A stretch of DNA of 24,224 nt from Campylobacteraceae bacterium (GCA_027081065.1 JALWLW010000021.1:1-24224), one strand, 5' to 3'. Numbered from the stretch's first letter, positions 15,649 through 23,423 are shown. Numbers and translations: made by a program. Notes: generated from the letters alone by a model not told the origin.

Positions 15649-16866
15649 TTATACACTTTTATTATCGATAGATAATAAATAATGCTTTTTAAACCAACTA
15701 TAGTAGATGGCTGTAGCCAGAAAGCCACAGCCCATAATAATACTTATGGTTTGTAAGCTTAATCCTAATTGTGCAGCATAACCAACAAAAAGGGTGACAG
15801 TAATGTTAAAAATCATAAATATCATGTCATTGTAGGCGATGACACGACCTAAGTATTGTACTTCTATCTCTTTTTGTAACATATAGTAAGTAAAAGACCA
15901 AAGAGAAGTTGAAAGTAATCCAACAATAAAGATACCAATAAGTGATGATCCATAAGCATGTTGTAAAAATGACCAAAGAATAATAGTAAGTCCTTGTAAT
16001 GTAAAAAAAGAGGCTAGGTTGTTTTCATTTATGTATTTAGAAAACAGAAGAGGACCAATGGTCATGGCTAAAGCTCTTGTTGCATTGATCCATCCTATGG
16101 CTAAAGGGATTGCCAAGATGTACTTGTAGTGTAAGTCAGCTAAAAGCGTAATAAGCGTCTCAAAAGAAGTAAAACCAATAGAAGCATGAAGAACAATGAG
16201 ATGCATAAGTTTTTTATGGTTTTTTAAATAGATAAAACCACTTTTCATCATGCTTAATGCTGATTGTGTATGATTAATTGATTTTAAAGAGAGTTTTAAT
16301 CCTAAAAGAATGACAAAAGCAATAGCGTAAAGTGTGACATCAATTAAAAAAGTCATGTCATAGCCAAAATAATAGGTAACTAAACCACCAATTGCCATAC
16401 CTGCAGAAAAACAGACTGACCAAACAATGGAGTGAATTTCATTAGTTTTCTTAAGCATTTCTCCTTCTAAAATTTTAGGAAAGAGTGCCATTTCTGCTGC
16501 AAATAAGATAGATGCTGCAGTTGAGCGTATGAAGAGAAAAAGCATGAGACTATTTAAGTCATTCAGTGAATTGACAGTCATGAAGCATAGCGTCATAATT
16601 ATTTCTACTAAGAGTAAAGTACCCATAAGTTTTTTAAATGGAACTTTGTCGATAATCCAACCTGAAATTGGTGCTAAAACAATGGCTGGAAGCATTAGCA
16701 TCATAAAAATATAAGCAATGGAAAGTTCTGATGCTCCATATTCAACCATCATTGAGGCAATGGCAACTTGAGAAAACCAAGTACCAAAATATGAAATGAG
16801 TTGAATAAGTGTAAGACGTCCTACAATAGGATGCTTTAATGTTTGTAAATAAGTGGTTTTAGTCAT
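15649..16866 (-). CDS. MFS transporter (MFS_3/DHA3-like)
   Basis: 405-residue inner-membrane protein with about twelve hydrophobic segments. The loop between helices 2 and 3 carries the MFS signature form SGWIIDKVPFKK. The opening ISYFGTWFSQVAIASMM resembles the first helix of the DHA3 branch (EntS and macrolide exporters), which exports drugs or siderophores by proton antiport; the substrate here is not evident. Its ATG overlaps the preceding lipoprotein stop by 8 bases (ATGACTAA), which implies translational coupling. It precedes the propeller gene by 29 bases. The lipoprotein-transporter-propeller set suggests an envelope export function, as inference only. Confidence 0.92.
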   Translation of the reverse strand: MTKTTYLQTLKHPIVGRLTLIQLISYFGTWFSQVAIASMMVEYGASELSIAYIFMMLMLPAIVLAPISGWIIDKVPFKKLMGTLLLVEIIMTLCFMTVNSLNDLNSLMLFLFIRSTAASILFAAEMALFPKILEGEMLKKTNEIHSIVWSVCFSAGMAIGGLVTYYFGYDMTFLIDVTLYAIAFVILLGLKLSLKSINHTQSALSMMKSGFIYLKNHKKLMHLIVLHASIGFTSFETLITLLADLHYKYILAIPLAIGWINATRALAMTIGPLLFSKYINENNLASFFTLQGLTIILWSFLQHAYGSSLIGIFIVGLLSTSLWSFTYYMLQKEIEVQYLGRVIAYNDMIFMIFNITVTLFVGYAAQLGLSLQTISIIMGCGFLATAIYYSWFKKHYLLSIDNKSV

Positions 16867-17506
16867 TTACTTTAGTATAGGCAGCATCTCCACAAAAATC
16901 TGATGACTCTAGACACTTTTCTTGGTAGTACTTAACATATTCATGATGTGCATTTTTTAAAGCATTTTTCATTGTTTCACTTTTTTCTGCTTCATCATAA
17001 GGGTCTCGCTTCCAAAAAAGTTTCTCTTTTTTGTTAGAATCAATATAAAGTTCCAATAAATCATTTTTTTGTTTAATTTTAATATTATCAATAATACTCA
17101 TTTTAGATTTTTTCTTACCTTCACGAATCTCTGCTTCACTACTATCTTCAATAACTTTTTGTACATAGTGTCCACCTTTTTTATAAAAAATTCCAGTATG
17201 TGTTTCAGGTGAAAGTTTTTCTACTATGGTCACATAGTAATAACCATAATTGTTGACATCAAGCTCTTCAATAACAAGATAGCCTTCTGTTATCTCTTGG
17301 TTTACAAAAAGTCCTCTTTCTAAAGTATAGTGACCAACAATAGAGTCTTCATCTTCAATTTTTAAATCATCAATATCTGTATCTTGCTTACTAATGGGTA
17401 ATACACTTTTAGATTGAGATTCAACACTGGGTTGTTGGGGGCTAACAGTAGTTAAATTACAAGATGTAAAGAGAAAAGTAAATACTAGCAAAAATAGATA
17501 GGGCAT
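16859..17506 (-). CDS. Predicted outer-membrane or inner-membrane lipoprotein
   Basis: 215 residues. I chose the ATG at 17504-17506 over the upstream ATG at 17569: it has AAAGGAT five bases before it and places a compact signal sequence (MPYLFLLVFTFLFTS) directly before Cys16, with FTSC as the lipobox (Phe at -3 is less usual than Leu). Residues 17-60 are polar and linker-like. The body has a beta-rich region around VGHYTLERGLFVNQEITEGY, then a Lys/Glu-rich stretch, and near the C-terminus a helix with two cysteines (YYQEKCLESSDFC). I recognise no family. It overlaps the MFS gene by 8 bases and should be the first gene of the operon. Confidence 0.75.
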   Translation of the reverse strand: MPYLFLLVFTFLFTSCNLTTVSPQQPSVESQSKSVLPISKQDTDIDDLKIEDEDSIVGHYTLERGLFVNQEITEGYLVIEELDVNNYGYYYVTIVEKLSPETHTGIFYKKGGHYVQKVIEDSSEAEIREGKKKSKMSIIDNIKIKQKNDLLELYIDSNKKEKLFWKRDPYDEAEKSETMKNALKNAHHEYVKYYQEKCLESSDFCGDAAYTKVND

Positions 17507-17773
17507 TAGTATCCTTTGAAAAATAAATTTTCTTATTTTAACATATTTATAACATGTATAAGATAACAAAAAATTAATGAATAGTAAATAAAGATGTTAG
17601 TAACTTATTAGAATATAAATTTATCTACTTAAAAATATTTATTAATATTAAGCTTTATAAAAAATATTAAAATATTTACTTAATATTAATTTAATATTTA
17701 GAAGCTCTAAACTATAATTTATTAAGTTTAAATAAAGAATTTAATATAAAGTATTAATTATAAAAGGAAAGCT
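17507..17773. other. 267-base AT-rich divergent promoter region with palindromes
   Basis: Separates the lipoprotein operon from the TRD gene. It is almost all A and T. The ten-base palindrome TTAATATTAA occurs at 17642-17651 and again at 17680-17689, and AATATT recurs about six times from 17630 to 17700. No ORF is apparent. It should hold both promoters; the clearest -10 is at 17713-17718. Confidence 0.6.
17713..17718 (+). promoter_or_regulatory. -10 box (TATAAT) for the TRD gene
   Basis: Perfect TATAAT 56 bases before the ATG at 17774, downstream of the palindromic AT tract. An AAAGGAAAG Shine-Dalgarno (about 17763-17771) precedes the start. Confidence 0.45.
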
Positions 17774-18247
17774 ATGAAGTTACATGAAATTGCAGATGTT
17801 ATTAAAGGTATCCATCTTTTGGAGGGGTCAGCTAAAGAAAAAGTTAAAACATATAAAGAGTTAAGTATGCTCTCTTTAGAACCAATTTCTTTTTTAGATG
17901 AACGAAAAATAATTAAGGTAAATGTTTCTCATAAAGTTTCTTCTAAGCAGTTAACTAGAGCTGGTGATGTGATTGTAAGCCTTTATTCACCAATGATTGC
18001 TTGTTATGTTGAAAAAGGACAAGAGGGGTATGTTGTTCCTCATTATATGAGTATTGTTAGAGTAAAAAATTCTAGAAAAATGGATAGTCGTTTTATTGTG
18101 CATTTTATTAATTCAGCACGAGGACGAAGAGCTTTGGCAAAAACATCAGAATATTTTGCTTCAAGTAGACCTACTTCATTGCCTATTGCGATACTAAATG
18201 AAGTAGAATTATTAAAAGATACTAATAATCTAATAGAAAGATTCTAA
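17774..18247 (+). CDS. Orphan single-TRD type I specificity (HsdS)-like protein
   Basis: 157 residues matching one target-recognition domain of a type I restriction-modification S subunit. It begins KLHEIADVIKGIHLLEGSA, the classic LxEIAxxxxG opening of a TRD. It continues with KQLTRAGDVIVSLYSPMIA (the LxxGDIxxS element) and with GYVVPHYMSIVRVK then FIVHFINSARGRRAL (the strand and helix preceding the coiled-coil arm). Full HsdS proteins have two such domains and two long helices and run about 400 residues; this has one domain and only a short tail. No hsdM or hsdR is in the window. It could be a solo DNA-binding regulator or a half-S that dimerises. The AT-rich leader suggests acquisition. 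It converges on adk, and the terminal hairpin overlaps both stops. Confidence 0.75.
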   Translation: MKLHEIADVIKGIHLLEGSAKEKVKTYKELSMLSLEPISFLDERKIIKVNVSHKVSSKQLTRAGDVIVSLYSPMIACYVEKGQEGYVVPHYMSIVRVKNSRKMDSRFIVHFINSARGRRALAKTSEYFASSRPTSLPIAILNEVELLKDTNNLIERF

Positions 18248-18271
18248 AGTAATATTTCTAAATATTACTTT
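18246..18271. terminator. Hairpin terminator overlapping both convergent gene ends
   Basis: AAAGTAATATT (18246-18256) pairs perfectly with AATATTACTTT (18261-18271), loop TCTA. The left arm includes the last two bases of the TRD stop and the right arm encodes the final Ser-Asn-Ile codons of adk, so the terminator is shared with coding sequence. Confidence 0.65.
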
Positions 18272-18848
18272 TGATGAACGCTTCCATTTCGGCAACAATT
18301 GGGTCAAGTTCTCTTTCACCATTAATAACTTTTAGTAAGTTTTTTTCTGTGTAGAAAGCTTGAATTTGATCTAATGGGTCAGTGTAAATTTTCATTCTGT
18401 CATAGAAAACTTCTATGCTATCATCACTTCGTTCTTCACCTGGTTTAGCATCAGCTGCACGACCTAAAATTCTGTCTTTTGCTACTTCTTGTGAAACACG
18501 TACTTCAATGGTAGAAACCAAAGTAATGTCATCTTCTGTTTCTAAAAGCTCATCAAGTGCTGTCATTTGCTCAACTGAACGTGGGTAACCATCAATTAAG
18601 ATGTTGTCTACAGGAGCATTTTTAATGGCTGAGATAATCGTGTCAATAATGATGTTTAAAGGAACTAAAGCTCCTTTAGAGATAAAGCCATCAATGGTTT
18701 GACCAAGTTCACTTCCACTTGCTACCTCTTCACGAAGCATGTCTCCTGTAGAGTAGTGGACGATGTTGTCGTTTCTTCCAGCGATGATACTTGCATCTGT
18801 TGTTTTACCTGAACCTGGTGCTCCGATGATTAGGAATAGTTTTTTCAT
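18258..18848 (-). CDS. adk: Adenylate kinase
   Basis: Interconverts ATP plus AMP and two ADP in the cytoplasm. 196 residues: P-loop GAPGSGKT (9-16), the AMP-binding STGDMLR (34-40), the NMP-bind helix ending at QTIDGFISKG, and IDGYPRS (85-91). The LID is the short form (ILGRAADAKPGEERSDDS) without the four-Cys zinc site. The length fits short-LID adenylate kinases. A weak AAAAAAGGC Shine-Dalgarno precedes the ATG. It lies 54 bases after aspS on the same strand and is probably co-transcribed. The last three codons lie in the terminator hairpin. Confidence 0.98.
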   Translation of the reverse strand: MKKLFLIIGAPGSGKTTDASIIAGRNDNIVHYSTGDMLREEVASGSELGQTIDGFISKGALVPLNIIIDTIISAIKNAPVDNILIDGYPRSVEQMTALDELLETEDDITLVSTIEVRVSQEVAKDRILGRAADAKPGEERSDDSIEVFYDRMKIYTDPLDQIQAFYTEKNLLKVINGERELDPIVAEMEAFIKSNI

Positions 18849-18902
18849 TTTTTTGCCTTTTTTAATTATTATATATGGTTTTGCTGTTCGGTGTTACCGA
18901 AC

Positions 18903-20675
18903 CTACGCCTCGATTTTTTTCCGAACTCTTAAGCTTAAGTCATCAAGTTGGTCTTGCTCAACTGGGCTTGGTGCTTGAGTTAAGATACATTGTGCTTTTT
19001 GTGTTTTAGGGAAAGCAATTACTTCTCTAATGCTACTAGCACCCGTCATCAGCATAATCAGTCGGTCAAGTCCTAAAGCAAATCCACCATGTGGAGGTGC
19101 ACCAAACTTAAAGGCATCTAGTAAGAAACCAAATTTCTCTTCAGCCTCTTCATCAGAAATTCCCATAAGGGTAAAGATTTCTTTTTGAAGCTCTTCTTTA
19201 TGAATACGAATCGACCCACCACCAAGCTCTGTACCGTTGAGTACAATGTCATAAGCGACTGATTTTAACTCTTCAATATCATCATACGCTATTTTCCCAT
19301 TGCTATCAAGCTCTGGCATGGTAAAGGCATGGTGCATTGCTTTTGTTTTTCCATCTTCAACTTCAAACATAGGGAAATCCATAACCCATAAGAACTCAAA
19401 CTTCGTGTTGTCAATAAGGTCAAGTTTTTCATGTTCAGCCAAGAAGATTCTAAAGCGACCCATGTAGTCCCATACCAGTTTTTTGTTACCAGCACCAAAG
19501 AAGACAGCATCGCCAACTTCAAGCTCACATCGCTCGATGATAGCTTGAATGTCCTCTTCCGTGAAAAATTTAGCCAAAGGACCTTTTAGTCCATCTTCTT
19601 TCATTTGGAAGTAACCAAGTCCAGAAGCTCCAAACTTACGTACATACTCTTCAAATTTCTTCATCTCTCTTTTAGAGAAAATTTCGTCACCTTTTGGTAC
19701 TTTAAGGGCTTTGATTCTGTTCTTTTTAGGGTCTTTGGCGATGTTAGAGAAAATCTCATTGTCACAACGCTCAAAAATATCAATGACATCTACCATCGCT
19801 AAGTCATAACGCATGTCTGGTTTGTCCGAACCATATTTTTCCATCGCGTCCATATAGCTCATACGTGTAAATTTACTTGGAATTTCAAAACCACATTTAG
19901 TAAAGATATTGTTGATGAGTTTTTCAGCAACATCAATGACATCTTCTTGGTCACAAAAAGACATCTCGACATCTATTTGCGTAAACTCTGGTTGACGGTC
20001 TGCTCTTAGGTCTTCATCTCTAAAACATTTGGCAATCTGGAAATAACGGTCAAAACCACCTACCATAAGTAGTTGTTTAAAGAGTTGTGGAGATTGTGGA
20101 AGTGCATAAAACTCACCACCATGAACACGGCTTGGCACAAGGTAATCTCTAGCTCCCTCAGGTGTAGACTTAGTAATGATTGGCGTTTCTACTTCTAAAA
20201 AGTCCAACTCATCAAGGGTATTACGTGCAGCAATGGTTGCTTTTGAACGCAGTTTAAAAATGTCATAAGACTTTTGAGTTCTAAGCTCTAAGTAACGATA
20301 TTTTAATTTAATCTCTTCATTTACTTTCTCATCACCAAGCTCAAAAGGCATCGGAAGTGAACGGTTTTCAATAATTAACTTATCAGCTACAATCTCAATC
20401 TTACCCGTTTTAAGTTTAGGGTTTTCAAGTCCTTCACCTCTAGCACGTACTTTCCCCGTTACAATCAATACAAATTGGTCACGTACGCCTTCAGCTAGTT
20501 TATGAGCTTCTGCATTGTCAGCAGGATCACAAACAACTTGTACTACTTGGTCTTTGTCACGTAAATCAATAAAAATCAATCCACCATGGTCACGGCGAGA
20601 GGAAACCCAACCAGATACGGTTACGCTCTCCCCAATATTTGTTTCGTTCACATCAGCACAATAGTGTGTTCTCAC
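18903..20675 (-). CDS. aspS: Aspartyl-tRNA synthetase
   Basis: Class II aminoacyl-tRNA synthetase charging tRNA-Asp; in this phylum the enzyme is often non-discriminating and also charges tRNA-Asn for later amidation, but I cannot settle that here. I placed the start at the GTG (20673-20675), giving [10 protein letters not shown], because AGAGGAAA lies at the right distance and this matches the family N-terminus. The longer frame to 20732 adds 19 residues that look untranslated. 590 residues: OB-fold anticodon domain (to about 110, [12 protein letters not shown]), motif 2 with [20 protein letters not shown] and QPEFTQID, a bacterial GAD insert, and motif 3 [12 protein letters not shown]. Upstream of adk; its own -10 lies at 20732-20737. 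Confidence 0.97.
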   Translation of the reverse strand: MRTHYCADVNETNIGESVTVSGWVSSRRDHGGLIFIDLRDKDQVVQVVCDPADNAEAHKLAEGVRDQFVLIVTGKVRARGEGLENPKLKTGKIEIVADKLIIENRSLPMPFELGDEKVNEEIKLKYRYLELRTQKSYDIFKLRSKATIAARNTLDELDFLEVETPIITKSTPEGARDYLVPSRVHGGEFYALPQSPQLFKQLLMVGGFDRYFQIAKCFRDEDLRADRQPEFTQIDVEMSFCDQEDVIDVAEKLINNIFTKCGFEIPSKFTRMSYMDAMEKYGSDKPDMRYDLAMVDVIDIFERCDNEIFSNIAKDPKKNRIKALKVPKGDEIFSKREMKKFEEYVRKFGASGLGYFQMKEDGLKGPLAKFFTEEDIQAIIERCELEVGDAVFFGAGNKKLVWDYMGRFRIFLAEHEKLDLIDNTKFEFLWVMDFPMFEVEDGKTKAMHHAFTMPELDSNGKIAYDDIEELKSVAYDIVLNGTELGGGSIRIHKEELQKEIFTLMGISDEEAEEKFGFLLDAFKFGAPPHGGFALGLDRLIMLMTGASSIREVIAFPKTQKAQCILTQAPSPVEQDQLDDLSLRVRKKIEA

Positions 20676-20681
20676 AGTTAT

Positions 20682-20688
20682 TTCCTCT
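20682..20688 (-). promoter_or_regulatory. Shine-Dalgarno AGAGGAA deciding the aspS GTG start
   Basis: On the minus strand AGAGGAA lies about 6 bases upstream of the GTG at 20675, good spacing. The ATG at 20732 that opens the longest frame has no comparable site and lies before the likely promoter's transcription start. Confidence 0.7.
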
Positions 20689-20731
20689 ATTATATAGCTT
20701 TTACATAGGTATATAGTTAAATTTTTTTGCA

Positions 20732-20737
20732 ATTATA
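20732..20737 (-). promoter_or_regulatory. -10 box (TATAAT) for aspS-adk
   Basis: TATAAT on the minus strand, preceded by GC, about 57 bases before the GTG start. It falls at the codon for the first Met of the long alternative frame, another reason to prefer the GTG. Confidence 0.5.
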
Positions 20738-20821
20738 GCTAATTGTTGCCTATATCTCTGTTAGTCTGAATAACTTTTTAAGGCTTTTTTATTTTATAAA
20801 AAATATATTTGAAACAATTGG

Positions 20822-22123
20822 TTAATTTATTGCCTCATTCCACATCTTTAAAAAGAGCTCACGTTCATACACTTTCGCACCTAAGTCAATTTTATAAGGC
20901 ATGAAAGGTTGACCCAAATTTAAGAAAGAAAACCCTTCTTTTTCTAAATGTTGAGCCAAGAGAACAAGTTGGGCTGTGCCGTAGTTGTTGTACGCTTTTT
21001 CTCTACTTGAAAAGGCTGCTAAAGAGGTATATGTTTTGCCTATAACATAGCCAAATTCACCAGCAATAGCTTTACCCTTATCTCTTATGATGACAGTCAC
21101 TATTTGCATAGAGTTGTCTTCTGATTGATGTACTGCTTTTAAAACATTTAAATAAGTTTCATTGAGCCATGTAAGAGCATGAAAGTTTTTAATATTTTCT
21201 TGCACTTCATCAAAAGCTTCTCCAATTTCAATCTTAAGATTTTTCTCTTTAATCAACTTTTTCACTTTACGGCTAACATGTAGGTCTTTAAAGTGTAAAA
21301 CAGCATAAGACTTTTGAATTTCAGGTGCTAAAATGACTTGGTCTTCATGCTCCATAGTCACAGCAATAAACCCTGCTTTTGCTTGTGCAATGTAAAATTT
21401 AGCTGAGAAGTCATCACTCCAATAGTAGTTTTTTTCTTTGTTAGCATAGATATTTTTCATAGTTTCTTCATCATAAAACTCTTCAAGTGACAAATACTCA
21501 ATAGGGTAATCAACCGTACAAACAAAAGGTTTCCCTGTATAAAACATCTTCTCCTCAGAGCTTGTGTCAATGGGTTTTGATGTGTCATAAACAAATTCAT
21601 AATATTCATTGCCATTGTACTTAAACTCTTGAATGATACTCAAACCAAGCTTACGTTGATGTGCTTGAAAAGAGCGTGGATTTTTCTTGTTAACAAAGGT
21701 CACCAAAATAGGAAAGCGTTTAGCCATCTCCACACGTGCTAAGTCAAATAAGGCTTCAAGTAAGCCAGAACCTCGAAGTGTTTTGTGAATGCAAACGGGT
21801 CCATATTGGTAAGAGTTTTGGGTGCTTAGTTTTTGCCCTAAGAACTCCAAGTTTTCCAAATCGTCCATCATAAACCTAAACATCTCCCACTTAGACCAAA
21901 AATCCCAAGAAGCAGCCATAACATAACCTAAAACTACCTCTTCATTTTTAGCAATAAAGAGTCCTTTTTCCTCAGTAATGAGTTGGGTAAGTTCCTCTTT
22001 TGTAAAGGCAGTTGTCACAAAACCATCTGCTTTATCTTCTTCTTTTATGTTGTCTATTTGGTACATAGCATGAAGCTTAAGCGTAGCATCAATGTCAGAG
22101 AGTTCAGCGATTTTGAATTGCAT
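20822..22123 (-). CDS. GNAT acetyltransferase fused to an Aat-like domain
   Basis: 433 residues from the ATG at 22123 (AAAGGA six bases upstream; the frame from 22180 adds 19 unlikely residues). Residues 1-180 are a GNAT domain: FKIAELSDIDATLKLH opening, YGPVCIHKTLRGSGL at 107-121 as the acetyl-CoA-binding motif A, and PRSFQAHQRKLGL near 149-161. Residues about 230-433 follow the leucyl/phenylalanyl-tRNA-protein transferase fold in order: YWSDDFS, LHVSRKVKKL (281-290), EAFDEV (302-307), LTWLNETYLNVLKAVH, AGEFGYVIGK (354-363), FSSRE, LNLGQ (401-405) and DLGA (413-416). In my alignment the Gln of Aat's DCQ is kept but its Asp and the Glu of GESMF are not. A role in acyl or aminoacyl transfer is inferred; the substrate is unknown. 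Confidence 0.78.
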   Translation of the reverse strand: MQFKIAELSDIDATLKLHAMYQIDNIKEEDKADGFVTTAFTKEELTQLITEEKGLFIAKNEEVVLGYVMAASWDFWSKWEMFRFMMDDLENLEFLGQKLSTQNSYQYGPVCIHKTLRGSGLLEALFDLARVEMAKRFPILVTFVNKKNPRSFQAHQRKLGLSIIQEFKYNGNEYYEFVYDTSKPIDTSSEEKMFYTGKPFVCTVDYPIEYLSLEEFYDEETMKNIYANKEKNYYWSDDFSAKFYIAQAKAGFIAVTMEHEDQVILAPEIQKSYAVLHFKDLHVSRKVKKLIKEKNLKIEIGEAFDEVQENIKNFHALTWLNETYLNVLKAVHQSEDNSMQIVTVIIRDKGKAIAGEFGYVIGKTYTSLAAFSSREKAYNNYGTAQLVLLAQHLEKEGFSFLNLGQPFMPYKIDLGAKVYERELFLKMWNEAIN

Positions 22124-22144
22124 TTTTTTCCTTTTGTATTTGAA

Positions 22145-22150
22145 ATTATA
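22145..22150 (-). promoter_or_regulatory. Extended -10 box (TGCTATAAT) of the GNAT-Aat gene
   Basis: On the minus strand TGCTATAAT lies 21 bases before the ATG at 22123. It falls inside the longer alternative frame, supporting the shorter start and a leader of only about 15 bases. Confidence 0.6.
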
Positions 22151-22243
22151 GCAAATGGTAGGCTGTATTGGGAAAAACATCCTATGCGTATCATAATCTA
22201 CTAATAGTAAAGTACTCTATATATTGTCATAAAATCATAGGTA

Positions 22244-22336
22244 TGACCATGTCACACGACAAAACCAAACATCGCATAAATTTAAATTTTTAATTTCCAT
22301 AAAATCCAAACCAAGATTTAACGTGTGACATGGTCA
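22244..22336. repeat. 15-bp perfect inverted repeat around a 63-base spacer
   Basis: TGACCATGTCACACG (22244-22258) and CGTGTGACATGGTCA (22322-22336) are exact reverse complements. Just outside, TAGGT (22238-22242) and ACCTA (22339-22343) also match, with a one-base difference in spacing. The arm core TGACCATGTCACA recurs at 23647-23659. The right arm contains the TGA stop of the HicB-like gene. It could be a small MITE-like element, a long-loop hairpin terminator or a recombination site. Confidence 0.75.
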
Positions 22337-22570
22337 ACACCTACGGTTTATATAAGGGTTGGCTCTTGATTTCATGGTACTTAAATCGTATTCTTCCATT
22401 CCAAACTCTTTAGCAGAAAGTAACCAACTCTCTTTTGCTTTTTCTAGCTCTTGTAGTGCTTCTATTTTGGTTTCACCATCTGCTATGCACCCTTTTAGGT
22501 GAATATACTCTGCCAAATAGCCTCCACCCTCTGCATTGGTTAATTTTCGTATTTTAATCTCTTTATTCAT
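22334..22570 (-). CDS. HicB-like orphan antitoxin-type protein
   Basis: 78 residues from the ATG at 22568-22570. That start is six bases from AAGGAG; the ATG two codons earlier abuts it. The core EGGGYLAEYIHLKGCIADGE followed by an ALQELEKAKESWLLSA helix is the HicB RNase-H-like antitoxin fold (GGYxAxxPxLxGCxxxGxT with His-Leu here). The C-terminal DNA-binding part seen in many HicB proteins is absent and the final residues NRRC lie next to and in an inverted-repeat arm that also supplies the stop. No HicA toxin gene (a short double-stranded-RNA-binding-like ORF) is found on either side, so it is an orphan or a truncated antitoxin. It lies about 112 bases downstream of the Rpn gene on the same strand. 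Confidence 0.72.
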   Translation of the reverse strand: MNKEIKIRKLTNAEGGGYLAEYIHLKGCIADGETKIEALQELEKAKESWLLSAKEFGMEEYDLSTMKSRANPYINRRC

Positions 22571-22576
22571 CTTCAT

Positions 22577-22582
22577 CTCCTT
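22577..22582 (-). promoter_or_regulatory. Shine-Dalgarno AAGGAG deciding the hicB-like start
   Basis: AAGGAG on the minus strand is immediately followed by ATGAAGATG. The first ATG has no spacing; the second has six bases and is the likely start. Confidence 0.65.
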
Positions 22583-22682
22583 ATAGCTCGTCTATCATTT
22601 TTAAGAGTTTAATTATGTAGATAGGTTTAGTGATTTTCTAAAAATGAGTTTGCTATAGGTTGATATTCAAGACAAAAGTATA

Positions 22683-23423
22683 TTAACTCTCATCTTTCTT
22701 ATTTTTCATATACTCCAAAAGTTCCTCTTTTTTAATATTGAGTTTTTGAACTACATCATCTATGGCTAATTGAAACTCTTTTATCATAACCATTGCACTC
22801 TCAAAGGTAGCATTTTTAGCTCCTAACTCATAAAATGGTGTTTTTTCTATATCTACAGTTAACATATCTACTCCTTTTATTACTTCATCTTTCAAATTAC
22901 GATTGGTTGAAAGAACACTTACCATTTTTAGGTAATTTCTAAACTCTTGTTCATTGCTTAACTCTTTTAGTCGTATTAAAATCGTATTGACTACCGTCTG
23001 CTTATCTTTCTCTTCAAAGTCACAAAGGATTGAAAGTACCACAGCAGATGGGTTATTACTCTTTAAAAGTTTTTCACAAGAGATATTTTTCATATCTATT
23101 ATAGCATAAGAGTAATCCAATCCATGCTTATTAATACTATTTTGCATATTACATTGCCATTCACCAATATAGAGAAGATACTGTTTTATCTCTAAATTAT
23201 CATATTCAAAGAGTATGTCACTAAGATAACGTAACATTCGTTGGTGCATCTGTTTATGGTTATTGTTTTGTATCTCTATATGGATTATCTCATTACCATT
23301 TTTAAAAATAAGGTCAGCATCACGTTTTTCTACTCTTGTAAACTCTTTGTCTATGAGTTCCATATCTTGTCGTATCTCAATGTTGAGAATATATTTTGAT
23401 ATATCTTTATCACCCATACTCAA
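22683..23423 (-). CDS. Rpn-family PD-(D/E)XK nuclease / putative transposase
   Basis: 246-residue cytoplasmic protein of the COG5464-like family (recombination-promoting nuclease, often annotated as PD-(D/E)XK transposase). The nuclease core is visible: KRDADLIF (Asp35/Asp37) and EIIHIEIQ (Glu50, Gln52 replacing the usual Lys), then MHQRMLRYLSDI. The middle (YSYAIIDMKNISCEKLL, SAVVLSILCDF) and a helical C-terminus end in KKEELLEYMKNK. Characterised relatives cut DNA and promote RecA-independent recombination. An in-frame TAG lies four codons before the chosen ATG (23423), and the Shine-Dalgarno is poor. It is the intact relative of the fragment at 10045. It lies upstream of hicB-like on the same strand. 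Confidence 0.85.
   Translation of the reverse strand: MSMGDKDISKYILNIEIRQDMELIDKEFTRVEKRDADLIFKNGNEIIHIEIQNNNHKQMHQRMLRYLSDILFEYDNLEIKQYLLYIGEWQCNMQNSINKHGLDYSYAIIDMKNISCEKLLKSNNPSAVVLSILCDFEEKDKQTVVNTILIRLKELSNEQEFRNYLKMVSVLSTNRNLKDEVIKGVDMLTVDIEKTPFYELGAKNATFESAMVMIKEFQLAIDDVVQKLNIKKEELLEYMKNKKDES

Noticed and set aside
17507..17569. Longer N-terminus of the lipoprotein
   Set aside because: It would bury the signal sequence and lipobox; the internal ATG has a good Shine-Dalgarno.
17570..17773. Possible CRISPR-like or short tandem array in the AT-rich tract
   Set aside because: The repeated units are short palindromes with no regular spacer length, so this is not a CRISPR array.
20676..20732. 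19-residue N-terminal extension of AspRS
   Set aside because: It lies partly over the likely promoter, has no Shine-Dalgarno, and the GTG start gives the family N-terminus.
22124..22180. 19-residue N-terminal extension of the GNAT-Aat protein
   Set aside because: The extended -10 box is inside it and the internal ATG has a good Shine-Dalgarno.
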